From Jackrogersella multiformis (Eukaryota; Ascomycota; Sordariomycetes; Xylariales; Hypoxylaceae), in NCBI GenBank assembly GCA_902806575.1, contig CADCXD010000009.1, positions 930,001 to 994,000 on the forward strand: a DNA stretch of 64,000 bases, written 5' to 3'. A model generated the notes under the pieces. That model saw nothing but the letters and a program-made list of their open reading frames with translations, was not told the DNA's origin and did no database searches. A program made the position numbers and the translations under genes. Shown piece by piece: positions 26,521-36,870 of this stretch. How positions within the stretch are numbered: the stretch's first letter is position 1; every line of letters begins with the position of its first letter.

Positions 26521-28672
26521 AGCTGCTATTTTAAAATGGAAAAGAATCTAGCTACTGCTCTGTGGATCAGAGTTTGGAACATAATTTAACCTTGAGAAGA
26601 AAAGGCATTACGAGCCAACCATATTTTAATCCTTATAATGGGAAATCGCCGCTGGATTGGGAGCGATGGGGATGGCAGAGCTATTGCCCGGGTGGATATA
26701 AACAAATGGTCACACGACCGCGGGAAAACGGCCGGGGGGCATCCAAGTGATATCTGATCTGCCTTGAATACATCGGCGGGATAGCACAGTACCGTTTCTC
26801 GGAGGAGACGTCGAAACTAAGTGCTTCAGAAAAAGACTTGAATACCCTTTCATGTCTGACTGGTGCAATCGGCAGAAAAACAAAAAGTCCATAACTTTCT
26901 CGTACCATTTTTATCGAAGATGAATGGAGCCTCGCGGCTGGACAAGAAGGGGATAGCCTCACGGCTTACATTTTGGAATCTTTACGGCGTTGATTTTACT
27001 TTGTCTTTTATTTTCTCTCTTCTAATACCCTATTCACGAGATTGGATTACTACTTTACTTCGAGCGAGCGAGCAAGCCTGCTTGTCTATCATTGTTATAC
27101 TACTTTTTTTTCTACACTTTGTAACGGAAAGATACCTCTTAAGTTCGTCATATTATGTGGAAAAATTCCTGAAGCGGATTTGGATTCATTCGATAGCAGA
27201 ATGATGTGCCTGACATCCAAATCTTCAGGCGTTCTATTATTATTACTAATTCCTCTCTACCTGACTTGATATGGCAGACTACTCAAACTCCGGATGAATG
27301 ATGTTGTCAGCATATGAGATGACGGGGATTCGAATCTTACATGGGGGTGAGCGATGGGCCTCTATTGAGGCAATTTATTTCAATATTATATGAACGACCA
27401 AAGTATTGAATATCTACTGCTACGTCGAGAAGAATTGATGGGTAGGAGTATGGATGTGAACGATATACGAACGAACATGGACTCATTCTCACGTCGGGAC
27501 TCTTTTCCGAACACGAGCGAATGAATCAATAGCCTCTACGCTCGGGATGTAATGGTGATAGCCCGATACCACCTTTTTTTTTTAACCCGCCAGGGAAAAT
27601 ATTCATGAGAGTTACGAACGAGAGTGTGGACAAGTACGTCTCGAGTTATCTGTAAGCCCGGGTAATGAGAATAGAGGCTACGTCGGCAGATCGAATGATA
27701 TATTAGATACCTAGGCAGGTAGGAATATATGCATGATTTCAAATCCGGGTGCTCCTATGTAGATATACTAGGTATCTTGAGTAGTCGTCGGCCATAAACT
27801 ATTTCTGTTGCTTATGAACCCGGCATCTGGATCTGAAACGGACGTCTTCTTCTTGTCGTCTTCGCTACTTCTACTTCTTCTCTTGCACCCGTACCCCTAT
27901 TTTCGCTCTCATCCTCCCTTCCCCTTTGATGTGTATGTATGTATATATTTCCACCACCGCCAAGTAGGCGTATAGTATAGACGTATATAGATAGATAGGA
28001 GTAGCTAGAGATCACGTTACAAGCCACGTGTTGTACGTAAGCCGAACGAAAGTGCCGACTTCGAAACCCCTGTGCGATGGATACATGTAGATAGGTATCT
28101 ATATTTCGGTATTTAGAACCGCAACAAGCACAACGGCCGAACATAGGTACACACAAATATTAGGCCCGGGTCATTTTCGCGTTCCGAACTGCACACCACT
28201 ACCGCCCTTACCCTCGATCCCGTTTATCCCTTTTGGTATCTTGGAAATGCTGAATATTATGACATGTGCCTGCCTACCAACCCATAGTAGCAGAGGCTCC
28301 GCGAGTTTGGCAAGAGAACGGTGATACTGGGTGTCTACGTAGGTAGGTAGATAGTTACTGGATTTGCTATTTTCTCCATTTGAGGTTGGGACTCACTACC
28401 TAGGTACACCATATGGTTTATGTTATATAGACAGATAGCGGTTAGTAACGCCGACTTCCCCCAGTACCTAGTAGACATAGTTCCGCGTATAAAGAGACCG
28501 ATATGTTGAAGGCCTCTCAGGCAATATATTCTGTACATTGTATTTCCCAAGCCCAAGCCTAAGGACCGGAAAGATGCCTAGATAGGAACCCCTTGCTTCC
28601 ATCTCCCCCCTTAGTACAGCGAGTGTATGAGAGATAGTAGCAGCAGCAAACAATATTACCTTTGGTAGGTAT
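26521..28672. other. convergent intergenic region
   Basis: Lies between two genes pointing toward each other, so it contains two 3' UTRs. Open frames are short and overlap on both strands. A few TACCTAGG-type repeats occur (near 27709 and 28397). Nothing else is supported. Confidence 0.5.
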
Positions 28673-31511
28673 TCAGTAATCCACGTACTTGACCTGCTGC
28701 CTCACGTGCTCCGGTAGATCTTCCTCGCCAAGCAAACCCAGCTTGATACAGTCCCCGAGGAAAAACATAGCCCGCTCCTGCGCGTAGGCCAGGTAATCGA
28801 ACTCGGCCGCCTCGCCCTCTTCCTCCTCCGGCGCCGCTGCGGCGGCGGTATTCTCTCCATCGAGCCCCGGAACACTAGCCTGCATGACACCCCACGCGAC
28901 CCACTGCGCGCTGTTGGCCACGCGCCAGATGCGCGTCTCCTCCATCAGCGCCTCGACCTGCGCTTCGGTCTCCTGCTCCCGTTTCTTCTCTTCCTCTTTC
29001 CACCCGCCCGGCGGCGCGCGCGAGTCTAGCATGAACTCCTTAATCGAGCTGGTGGAGCCGAGGCTCGTGGCGCTTAGTCCCGGGGTGCTGGGCTGGAGGT
29101 TCGGGGTCGCGAGAGGCGTCAGGTTCGGGGTCGATGCGCCCGGGTGCGGGTACTCGGGCCGATGGTTGACGTACGCATTGATGAAGCGACGCTGCTCCTC
29201 TGGTGTGGGATAGTCGGCTGTGTTGCACGAAAAAGGTGTGTTTTCGTCGTGGTAGTTGTAGCACCATTCCGTGAAGTGATTGCCGAACTCGAGACCTCTC
29301 GTGTTCGCGGCCGAGTATTCGAAATCGATAACTACGAGCTGCTTGTGTTCGTAATTTGGCTGAAGCAGAGGCGACTTCTTGTCGTCAGGCCGCACACGGA
29401 GGATGTTGCCATATTGAGTCTGATATAAGTTAGGACGAGTTTTGTCTCGAGAGGATGAGATAGAGATTTTGTACTTACGTCGCTGTGCGCGAACACTAGG
29501 TGATCCCGTATAGCACTGGAACTTCCGTAATAATCATTCAAGTATGTCCGATATTTCTTCACTATTTCCATGAACGAAGTCCATTCAACTCCGCAGACGA
29601 GGCCTCTTAGTTTCCATGCATCTGCCGGCCCCCTGATAGGGCCAGGATTGCCGGAGAGGATTTTTTTATCCAAGTAGGTGACCACACGTGAGGCTCTGTC
29701 GAACCATGTATCCCAATTCTTCAAGACCATGGGCCCGCCGTCTCTTTCCTTTTCCAGGAGTTCGATGCCGTCGTGCAATTCTCTCATTCTCTTGGCGATC
29801 TGTTTTGACGTATCCGGGTCTCTGAGATCGGCAGCTGTAAGAGTGATCGCATTGAGGTATTGCTCAAAGCGGCCGTTAGTAAACGTACCCAACAAACGAG
29901 GCCCGATTTTCTTTTTAGCGAGCCTCCTTAGGACGCTCAACTCGTTCTCCCTATCGATGATGTGATCTGCTTGGGGGCCGTACACTCTCAGGAGTAGCTT
30001 TGCCGGCGTCTTTTTGCTCCTATCTCCTTTGGGCAATATATCCTCTGGCGGGGTGACGACGTAGACGGCATTCGTCAAGGCTCCGCTGAGACGTGTAACA
30101 TCAACGTTCTCACCGCTATCTAGAGGAACACGACTCCAGCCTTTCAGCCTTAGAGTATGTGATAGCTTGATAATTTCGTTCTTGAATGTGGTCCAGCCTT
30201 TACGCTCCTTCTCCTCTTTCTTGCTCAAAGGCGAAGCGACGTCACCTGCGGAAGAAGGCTTTCCTCCGGAATACCCCAACGTCTTGGAGTTGTCGAGAAC
30301 TGCATCGCATGTTGGAACTAGAACATCGCCGTCGACGTACTCCGTGTCAGACGAAGCAGTTCGATGCACATTAACGGATCGCCTCCGTTGAGATCTCTTC
30401 CCGAGTTTTGGGCTGTAATGCGGTATCCCATTTAGGCCTAAGGTACTCATGCCGTTGTCGATGATCTTCTGCAGCCTATCTAGGGATACTTCGCTAGACT
30501 GGGAATCAATTGAGTACGCCCTATGTCTCACTGGCTGTTGCTGCGTGTCAACCTTGTCGGTGTCATCCTTGGTGGATTTGATCCGTCTGCTCGAATGGAC
30601 TCTCCTGGATCGTCTATTCTGCTTCTTGTCTCTTTCACGCTCCAACCAATCGGTAACTTGAGCAACGAATCTATCTAAGTGGTGGGGATGATGATGGTGG
30701 GAATGCGGGTGGCTACCATCCTGTTGATATTGCTGAATGGATGGACTGCTAGTATGGCTACTCAAAGGTTCCATGCCGCTCTGGCTTAGAAGTGAGGATC
30801 TAGAAGAGTTATACTCTGACACGGGTAGACGGCCACTTAAGCGTCTTGCAACCCCGGCCGAATATTGCCTTTTAGGAAGAAGGTCTTCTGGATCTGGTTC
30901 AGGTTCGGCTATATGTACGGCTGAGATGGAGTAAGTATAGTACGATTATTAGATGATAAGAGAGACGTTTGTGAATAAGTGAGTAATGGTTGTTGGGGAT
31001 TCCTGAAAATTCGGTCGTGGGCTTCCACGAATGAATATCTTCGACGTTTGTGTTTATTTCTATTGTTTTGGCTTCAGAGTAATCAGTATAGAGGAGTACC
31101 TAGGTAGACCAGTCTACTTCACTCTAATATGCACGCATCCTTACCTACCTAGGTAGGTATGTTCCAAGTTTTGGATGCAGGGGTGACACAGTGACAGACA
31201 TATAAGGAGGGGATTTTATTATTTATAGAAAGGGAGCTGAAAAATCTCGATCCATGTATGTAACACGCAGGTGTACGCCACCAGCCGGGTCTCACAGGAC
31301 CAGCTGTGACCTTGTTTGAAGGCAGGGAACGAGGCTCTCCCGATGGTGTAAAATATAATAGTGTAAAGTGGGATAGAATTAGACAAATGAACAAACCTTT
31401 AGCGCTCGTAGTAGTATTCTGAGAGGACGGCCTATCGGATTCATCTTCCTGTTTTAACACAGACCGGAGCGGGTGAAGGTCTCCAGCAAGGTTGGGTGTA
31501 GATGAAGACAT
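28673..31511 (-). CDS. choline kinase (CKI1/EKI1 family)
   Basis: The three-exon model is 31511-31397, 30920-29479 and 29419-28673, giving 767 residues. Exon 1 encodes 38 residues starting MSSSTPNLAGDLHPL. A 476-nt intron joins it to exon 2, which has no ATG of its own near its start. The last intron is 59 nt with GTAAGT and CTAAC. The N-terminal 200 or so residues are disordered (His-rich, Ser-rich, basic SRRVHSSRR). The kinase domain follows, with the Brenner motif HSDTQYGN (Asp near 519) split exactly by the last intron, and the choline kinase motif VVIDFEYSAANTRGLEFGNH (Asp near 551). It phosphorylates choline and/or ethanolamine in the first step of the Kennedy pathway. Choline versus ethanolamine preference cannot be told from sequence. 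Confidence 0.92.
30921..31396 (-). other. unusually long first intron of the choline kinase gene
   Basis: At 476 nt this is by far the longest intron in the window; the others are 46-119 nt. It starts GTTTGT and ends CTCAG. It carries at least two TACCTAGGTA copies (near 31097 and 31143). An additional small exon within it cannot be excluded. Confidence 0.65.
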
Positions 31512-32635
31512 GTTGGTAGATGTCAAAGAAAACGAGGGGGCTAGGGGTGAGAAATCTCTATAGACCACCAGAAGTAGTCTATAGTAGGCTTCGACTATAA
31601 GATAAAAGAACCGAGTCAAATTGTGTTACGGATAATGACAAAAGAGGAATAGAGTCAACTCATAAGACATAAGACATAAGACATAAGAGTGAGTGTGAGA
31701 TGTGAGTGTAAGTGGTAGGATTTGTTTGAAGAGTCGCCTGAGGGACCGATAAGAAAATTCACAACTTGAAGAGGCAAGGATAAAAAAAGGAAAAGGGGCT
31801 AACCTAACTTACCTTAGGCTTCGAAAGATATTGTCGAATAGAGTAAGTACCAACGAGTTCTCCACTGCCTTATGTAGGTACCTACCTAGGTACCTAAGGT
31901 AGGTAGACGGATGCACCCTTGCAGAATAACGTTGCAAGGAATGTACCTTCGCGATAACCTTAAAAATACTTGGGATGACACCTAGTGTAGGCAGCTGCTT
32001 TCGATCCTAAATCGACGCTACTATTGATAAATAATTGATTAGGTACATACCATATAGGTATGATAAACTAGGTATGCTTATATCTTCCAAGACAATCCTC
32101 CAAAGCAAGGCTGGAAGATCGTATGGCAGTGTCATATATGTGTAATGCTCAATTACATTTGCTGAAGGACTGGGATGCTTATCAAAACTTGCAAATGCCG
32201 CTAAAGGTTCTAGAACTTCACTCTTATTCCTCCTCTCAGATGTGTTTCTAGTCGCACGTGCTCTACATCGATGACGTAAAGGTATGCGCCTTAAGGGCAT
32301 GTGGCATTATGCATCATCTGATATATATGCTGCTAACCTTATGGCCCAAATTCAATTTATACTTATCTTTATACCTATTACGTAGCAGAAGATTCGGCCG
32401 AGTGTCGGATATAAACCGCCTGCTAATATTTAAACCCTTTCACAAGGTATAAGGAGACAAAGACAAACATATTTTCCTATAAAACCAAACTAATCAATAA
32501 ATGCATATATCTCTAAAATAGCTCATCTGCGCAAGTGAATGAACCCAAATCTAAATGTAGTTCATTACTCTTATTAATATATGTACTTCTCATGTTAGGG
32601 AATACGTAGAAGTAACAACCCCCTTAACCACGACC
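31512..32635. other. intergenic, upstream of choline kinase
   Basis: Contains four tandem copies of CATAAGA at 31661-31688, a palindrome cluster at about 31872-31905, and AT-rich sequence toward the 3' end of the HAD gene. No gene supported. Confidence 0.5.
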
Positions 32636-34088
32636 CTAACCCCCCCTAAAACTCGGCCCGTCCCACCCCTCCCGCCGCAACGCCCACTCCACCGCCCCCG
32701 CGACGTCGTCCACGATGGCGACGGGCTCGTACGCCGGCGTGCCGTCGCCCCTCTCGGGGCTCCAGACGCCGGTGCGCACCAGCACCGACGTCCACCTCGT
32801 GCCCCGGGGGGACGTGTACTCGTTGGCGCCGCGGATGTCGCTCGCCGGGTTGTCGCCGACCATGTAGACCGTGCGCAGCGGCTGCAGACCCGACCCCGAC
32901 CCCGACCCCAGCACGGCGGCCCGGTGCGCGCCCAGCACGCGCTCGGCGTACCCGTACGTGTGGCCGTGCGGCTTGCCGATCACGGTCCTCTTCAGGTCCG
33001 CCCTGCCGGCCGTGACCTCGTACCACACGCCCGCGAGCGCCGCCTGGAAGGCGCCCTGGCCGAAGCGCGGGTGCCGGTAGCCGGCGCTCCAGAACAGGTC
33101 GGGGTTGGAGAAGTACAGGGGCGGCTGCCCGTCGTGCTGCCAGCCGTCGTTCGGCAGGCCGCCGCCGCGCCGCCCGTTCAGGGGCGAGTACGTGCCCAGC
33201 ACGCCCTGCTGCGACATGAGCAGGTCCAGGATGATCTGGATGTCGAGGGCCCAGTCGCGCGGGTCGTTGAACACGAAGATGGCGTCGATCTTGGGGTCCG
33301 GGCTCGGCAGCGGCCGCGCCGTCGCTGCGTAAACTTCCTCCATCAGCGGGTCGAAGGGCCAGATCTCGGGGTGGGCCGCGAGGATGTCCGCGGGGATGAT
33401 GACGTGCTTGAAGCCGTACTGCTCAGCGATATCCCGGCACTTGGCGGGGTCGGAGCCCGTGACGAGGATGTTCTTGTCGCGCAAGCCCTCGGAGTTGTGG
33501 CTGTGGTGCACCAGCTCCTGGAAGGGGGTGTGCGACTGGATGAAGTTGTCCGTAGTGAGCTGGACACCGAGGCGGGCGCTAAGGTCCGCGACGCGCTCTA
33601 CCTCGTGCTTGCCGCCGCCGTTGGTGAGCAGGATGAACGGGATGTCATGCTTTTGCAGATATTCTAGCGAGCGCGTGGCGCCGGGGATCGGCTTCGCGAC
33701 GTGGAGGAGCACGCCATCGATACTAAGAAACTCATAAGCAAATATCCAATAAGAATCTTAAAGAGTTTCCTCCTTTTCCTCACACTGTCTACCTAGTTAG
33801 ATGAGAAATCCCGTTCCATCAGACTTACTCGAAAGCAAAAGCGAAAGACGGCGGTTTAGGGGACTTGTGATCGATACTGTAAAAGCGAGAGCTCGAAACA
33901 CCGGAGCGTATAGATGACGCCAGTGGCACGTGGCCAGCAACGGAAAACCCTCGCCGGTGTACAAGGCCGCCGCTCCTACTCTTGATGCTGGCCCGAATCG
34001 GGGTCGACGGCGTAGGAGTATGGTGGGGCCGTTGGATGTAGCCCGACACCGCGCTACCAATAAATGCGCGAGCACGAAAAGCCCTCAT
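32636..34088 (-). CDS. mitochondrial HAD-superfamily hydrolase, CECR5/HDHD5 type (yeast YKR070W-like)
   Basis: The two-exon model is 34088-33829 and 33722-32636, with a 106-nt intron (GTAAGT ... CTTAG), giving 448 residues. The intron splits the first Asp codon of the catalytic DIDGV motif (Asp87 and Asp89), which is restored exactly on splicing and strongly supports the model. The first 80 or so residues are Arg/Ser-rich without acidic residues, like a mitochondrial targeting peptide. Downstream are FILLTNGGG (HAD motif II), GKPHGHTYGYAERVL (motif III lysine) and VYMVGDNPASDIRGAN (motif IV). This arrangement is the subclass IIA CECR5 family, of unknown substrate. Exon 2 is strikingly GC-rich compared with its surroundings, including nearly all third positions, and creates long open frames on the opposite strand. 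Confidence 0.88.
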
Positions 34089-34735
34089 AGTGAAGGAGAG
34101 GAAAATAGGGCTTATAATCACGGTGAATTACCTCCTATCATGCTTCACTTCGACGACGGAATGTCGTCAGAGCTACCTCATATCGCTTGTTGATGGAGTT
34201 TGTAAGTTCAAGTCGAGACTTCAGAGTTTGAGACTTAAGAGTTTATCGCCTTAATAAATTAGATAATGTGTAAGGTAGGTACCGGAGGTCGTGTTTTATC
34301 GGGGAATAGAACTGGGTCTTATCGGGTATTTCTGGAGCTTGTACAACTCACTAAAACCCCATTGATGAATCATATAATTAGGTGACGATTGCTCTTACCT
34401 ACAGGTAGGTATATAATTAGGATGCATAACATAAAAGAGCATAACTTATACTATGACTCAATGATGGAAATAATTTATCATTAATGAAGTATCGGACAAT
34501 ACCAAGACATGCGATTCAGGATGTCTTATACCTAAGGCTGCGCATTAAATACATATGGACATACAGTCAGTGCATTATCGTTTACAGGTTTAAAACATTA
34601 AATATACTACCAAGGGCATATACACCTAGGGTGAATCTCAAGTAAGATCACGAGTCGAGCAGGGGATTGCCAACCCGCAGCATCGAATACACAAGTCCTT
34701 GTTCTTATTCGAAGTTATTATTCGAACATTAGACT
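34089..34735. other. intergenic spacer between two minus-strand genes
   Basis: AT-rich. It includes an 18-base word at 34641-34658 that differs by one base from 4193-4210 (see findings). No gene is seen. Confidence 0.5.
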
Positions 34736-35763
34736 CTAATTACTCCAGCTACCTCGCCAATCCTTCATATGAGACAGTATGACCTTAGCCCCCTCTTCGG
34801 GGCTGTGCTGCCTGCCCAGCGCCTCCACGAAGTCGCCCTCGGGGTCCATCAGGTAGAAGTAGATACTATGGTCCACCAGGTAATCCTGCCCGGGCTTCAC
34901 GTCCTTAGGCGTGCTGAAGTAGACCCGGTATGCCTTGCACACGTCCTTGATCTGCTCGTACGTCCCCGTCAGCCCCAGGAATCCCGTATGGAACTCCGCC
35001 AGGTACGACTTCAGGATCTTGGGCTCGTCGCGCTCCGGGTCGCACGTAATGAAAACGGGTGTCAAGTGGCCCGGCGCTTTATCCTCCACTAGGTCGTACA
35101 TGCGGGCCATCTTGTCGAGCTCCTCCGGGCAGATGTCCGGGCAATGTGTGAAACCGAAATAGACCTATTATAACCACCGCCGCCATAAACAGCATTAGCC
35201 TAGTTCCTCACAAACCGCCCCCCTTCGTGATGCCCTGAACCCCTAAGAGGAGAGCTTAAAAAATAAAAAGGAGCAGAACCTACCAAGGTATACCTCCCTT
35301 TCAAATCCGCACTCGAGAACGGCCGGCCCTCATGATCCACGAGCTCGAAAGCCCCGCCGACCTTTGGTTTTCCGACGCCCTTCGTGGCCTCGGCGATGCG
35401 CTTGCGCTGCATGCGCTTCTTCTCGTGCTCGAAGTACCATGTGAGCCCCGCGCCCGCCAGCACGAACAGCAATCCGGCCTTCCACGAGAACGGTCCCGTC
35501 CGGTACCTACTGCGCGCCTCCTCTACCGTCTTAGCCTTGTATCGGCGCTGTTCGAGGGAGACGAATTGGTTGCCGTTCGCGGATCTGGTGTTGTTTATGT
35601 TGGCGGCGCATCGTTGCTGCGAGAGGCCCGTTGGCCGCCGTGGGGATGTACTAGAGGATGACGAGGAATTCGTGGAGACAAGGCGGCGGCACTGCTGAGC
35701 TCGCGGTCGGCTCTGTAGAAGAGATCGAAGGAGCGGCGTCGGAGCTGCTAATGAGCGCGACAT
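34736..35763 (-). CDS. sco1: SCO1, mitochondrial copper chaperone for cytochrome c oxidase
   Basis: The two-exon model is 35763-35284 and 35164-34736 with a 119-nt intron, giving 302 residues. The N-terminus is Arg/Ser-rich, consistent with mitochondrial import. One membrane helix follows (KAGLLFVLAGAGLTWYF, about 93-110). The thioredoxin-like Sco domain starts near GGAFELVDHEGRPF. The copper-binding CPDIC (Cys168, Cys172) and the distal His259 in LVDHSIYF are all present. The intron falls between RYTL and VYFGFTH, restoring the family block. It sits in the inner membrane with its domain in the intermembrane space and delivers copper to Cox2. The length matches fungal Sco proteins. Confidence 0.95.
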
Positions 35764-36870
35764 TTTTCCAATTGCGATTGCAAAAGCTCGGGTGTTATGA
35801 GTTTTGCCTAACGTCTTTGTGAATTGCTCTCACAAAGCCGAAAAAAATTAATGAGTTATGAAGCTTCGATGAATGGTCAGTTACCAAGCGCCAAGGCCAA
35901 GGTACCTTACGTCAAGAGTGGAGTGGGGGTGGGTCGGCGATTTCCGTTGTCTTAGCCCACGCCACTCTATGGCAGTAGGCAGTAGGCAGCTTCAGCCACT
36001 TCTCATATAAGAATAAGAATAAGAATACACTAGTTCCGAGTTACCTACCTACACTACACTACTAGATTGGAAATACTCCAGGGCTTTATTGTTATCAATC
36101 TGGCCTTGTAGGTTATCTGGCTTGGCCTATAAGCGTTAATCTTGCTTAATAAGATCACCAAGCCCAGAGTACGCCTTGCCATCCGTTGGAATGGAGAACC
36201 TAAAACAGGAGAGGATCCTTTCGCATTCCATCGTCATCTTGCATTACTATAATTACAAGTGCCACCACGTACAAGCTCCTCGATACTGAGACGGACCAGA
36301 ATAACCTCACAAGGTCATCGAGTCCTCCCTCCATGAGACCTCTTCCTCGTCGCACGTTGTGACAGCCAAGTTCCTAAACTCGGACTATTATGAACAGTCG
36401 AAGTCCCAAAAAAGTCCATCGAATACCTTTTGAAAAGGCCAAGGGGAAGAAGGAGAAAACAATAAGAACTCAATGCCGGTCTTTTCTCGAAAATGCCATC
36501 AGAATGCCTGCCCTTCCTGCCAAACCATTTCATACACTACCCTCACACTTAGTATTTGACGCCTTGCTGAAATGACACAAGGAAGCTCATACAGCTTCAT
36601 CTATCTTTTTTCCCGACAATGCCTTTAGCACGCCGAAGCTTCATCCATGTAGCAAAGATGCGAAGAGAAAGTATTCTCTGGGCATGGCGCCAACGGAGGA
36701 GCTATCGACGTCAAATTATTAAGGAATTTCGTTTTCAAATGCCAACATTATGCAACCAAAGTGAACAACTTAATGTCGTCCTCCAGAAAATCCCAAACGC
36801 CGGGCGTTGATTTCGATGATTCTAGGTATTTACCTCGAACTTGTATGGAAAGATGGGTGTTTCGCAATTA
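35764..36870. other. intergenic, no gene seen
   Basis: Contains a short AAGAAT repeat near 36010-36025 and AT-rich flanks. The left part should hold the SCO1 promoter and the right part the 3' UTR of the coiled-coil gene. Confidence 0.5.

Noticed and set aside
32924..33667. 247-codon plus-strand frame opposite the HAD gene
   Set aside because: It is a GC-bias shadow of a gene with clear catalytic motifs on the other strand; its Arg/Val/Asp-heavy composition is unprotein-like.
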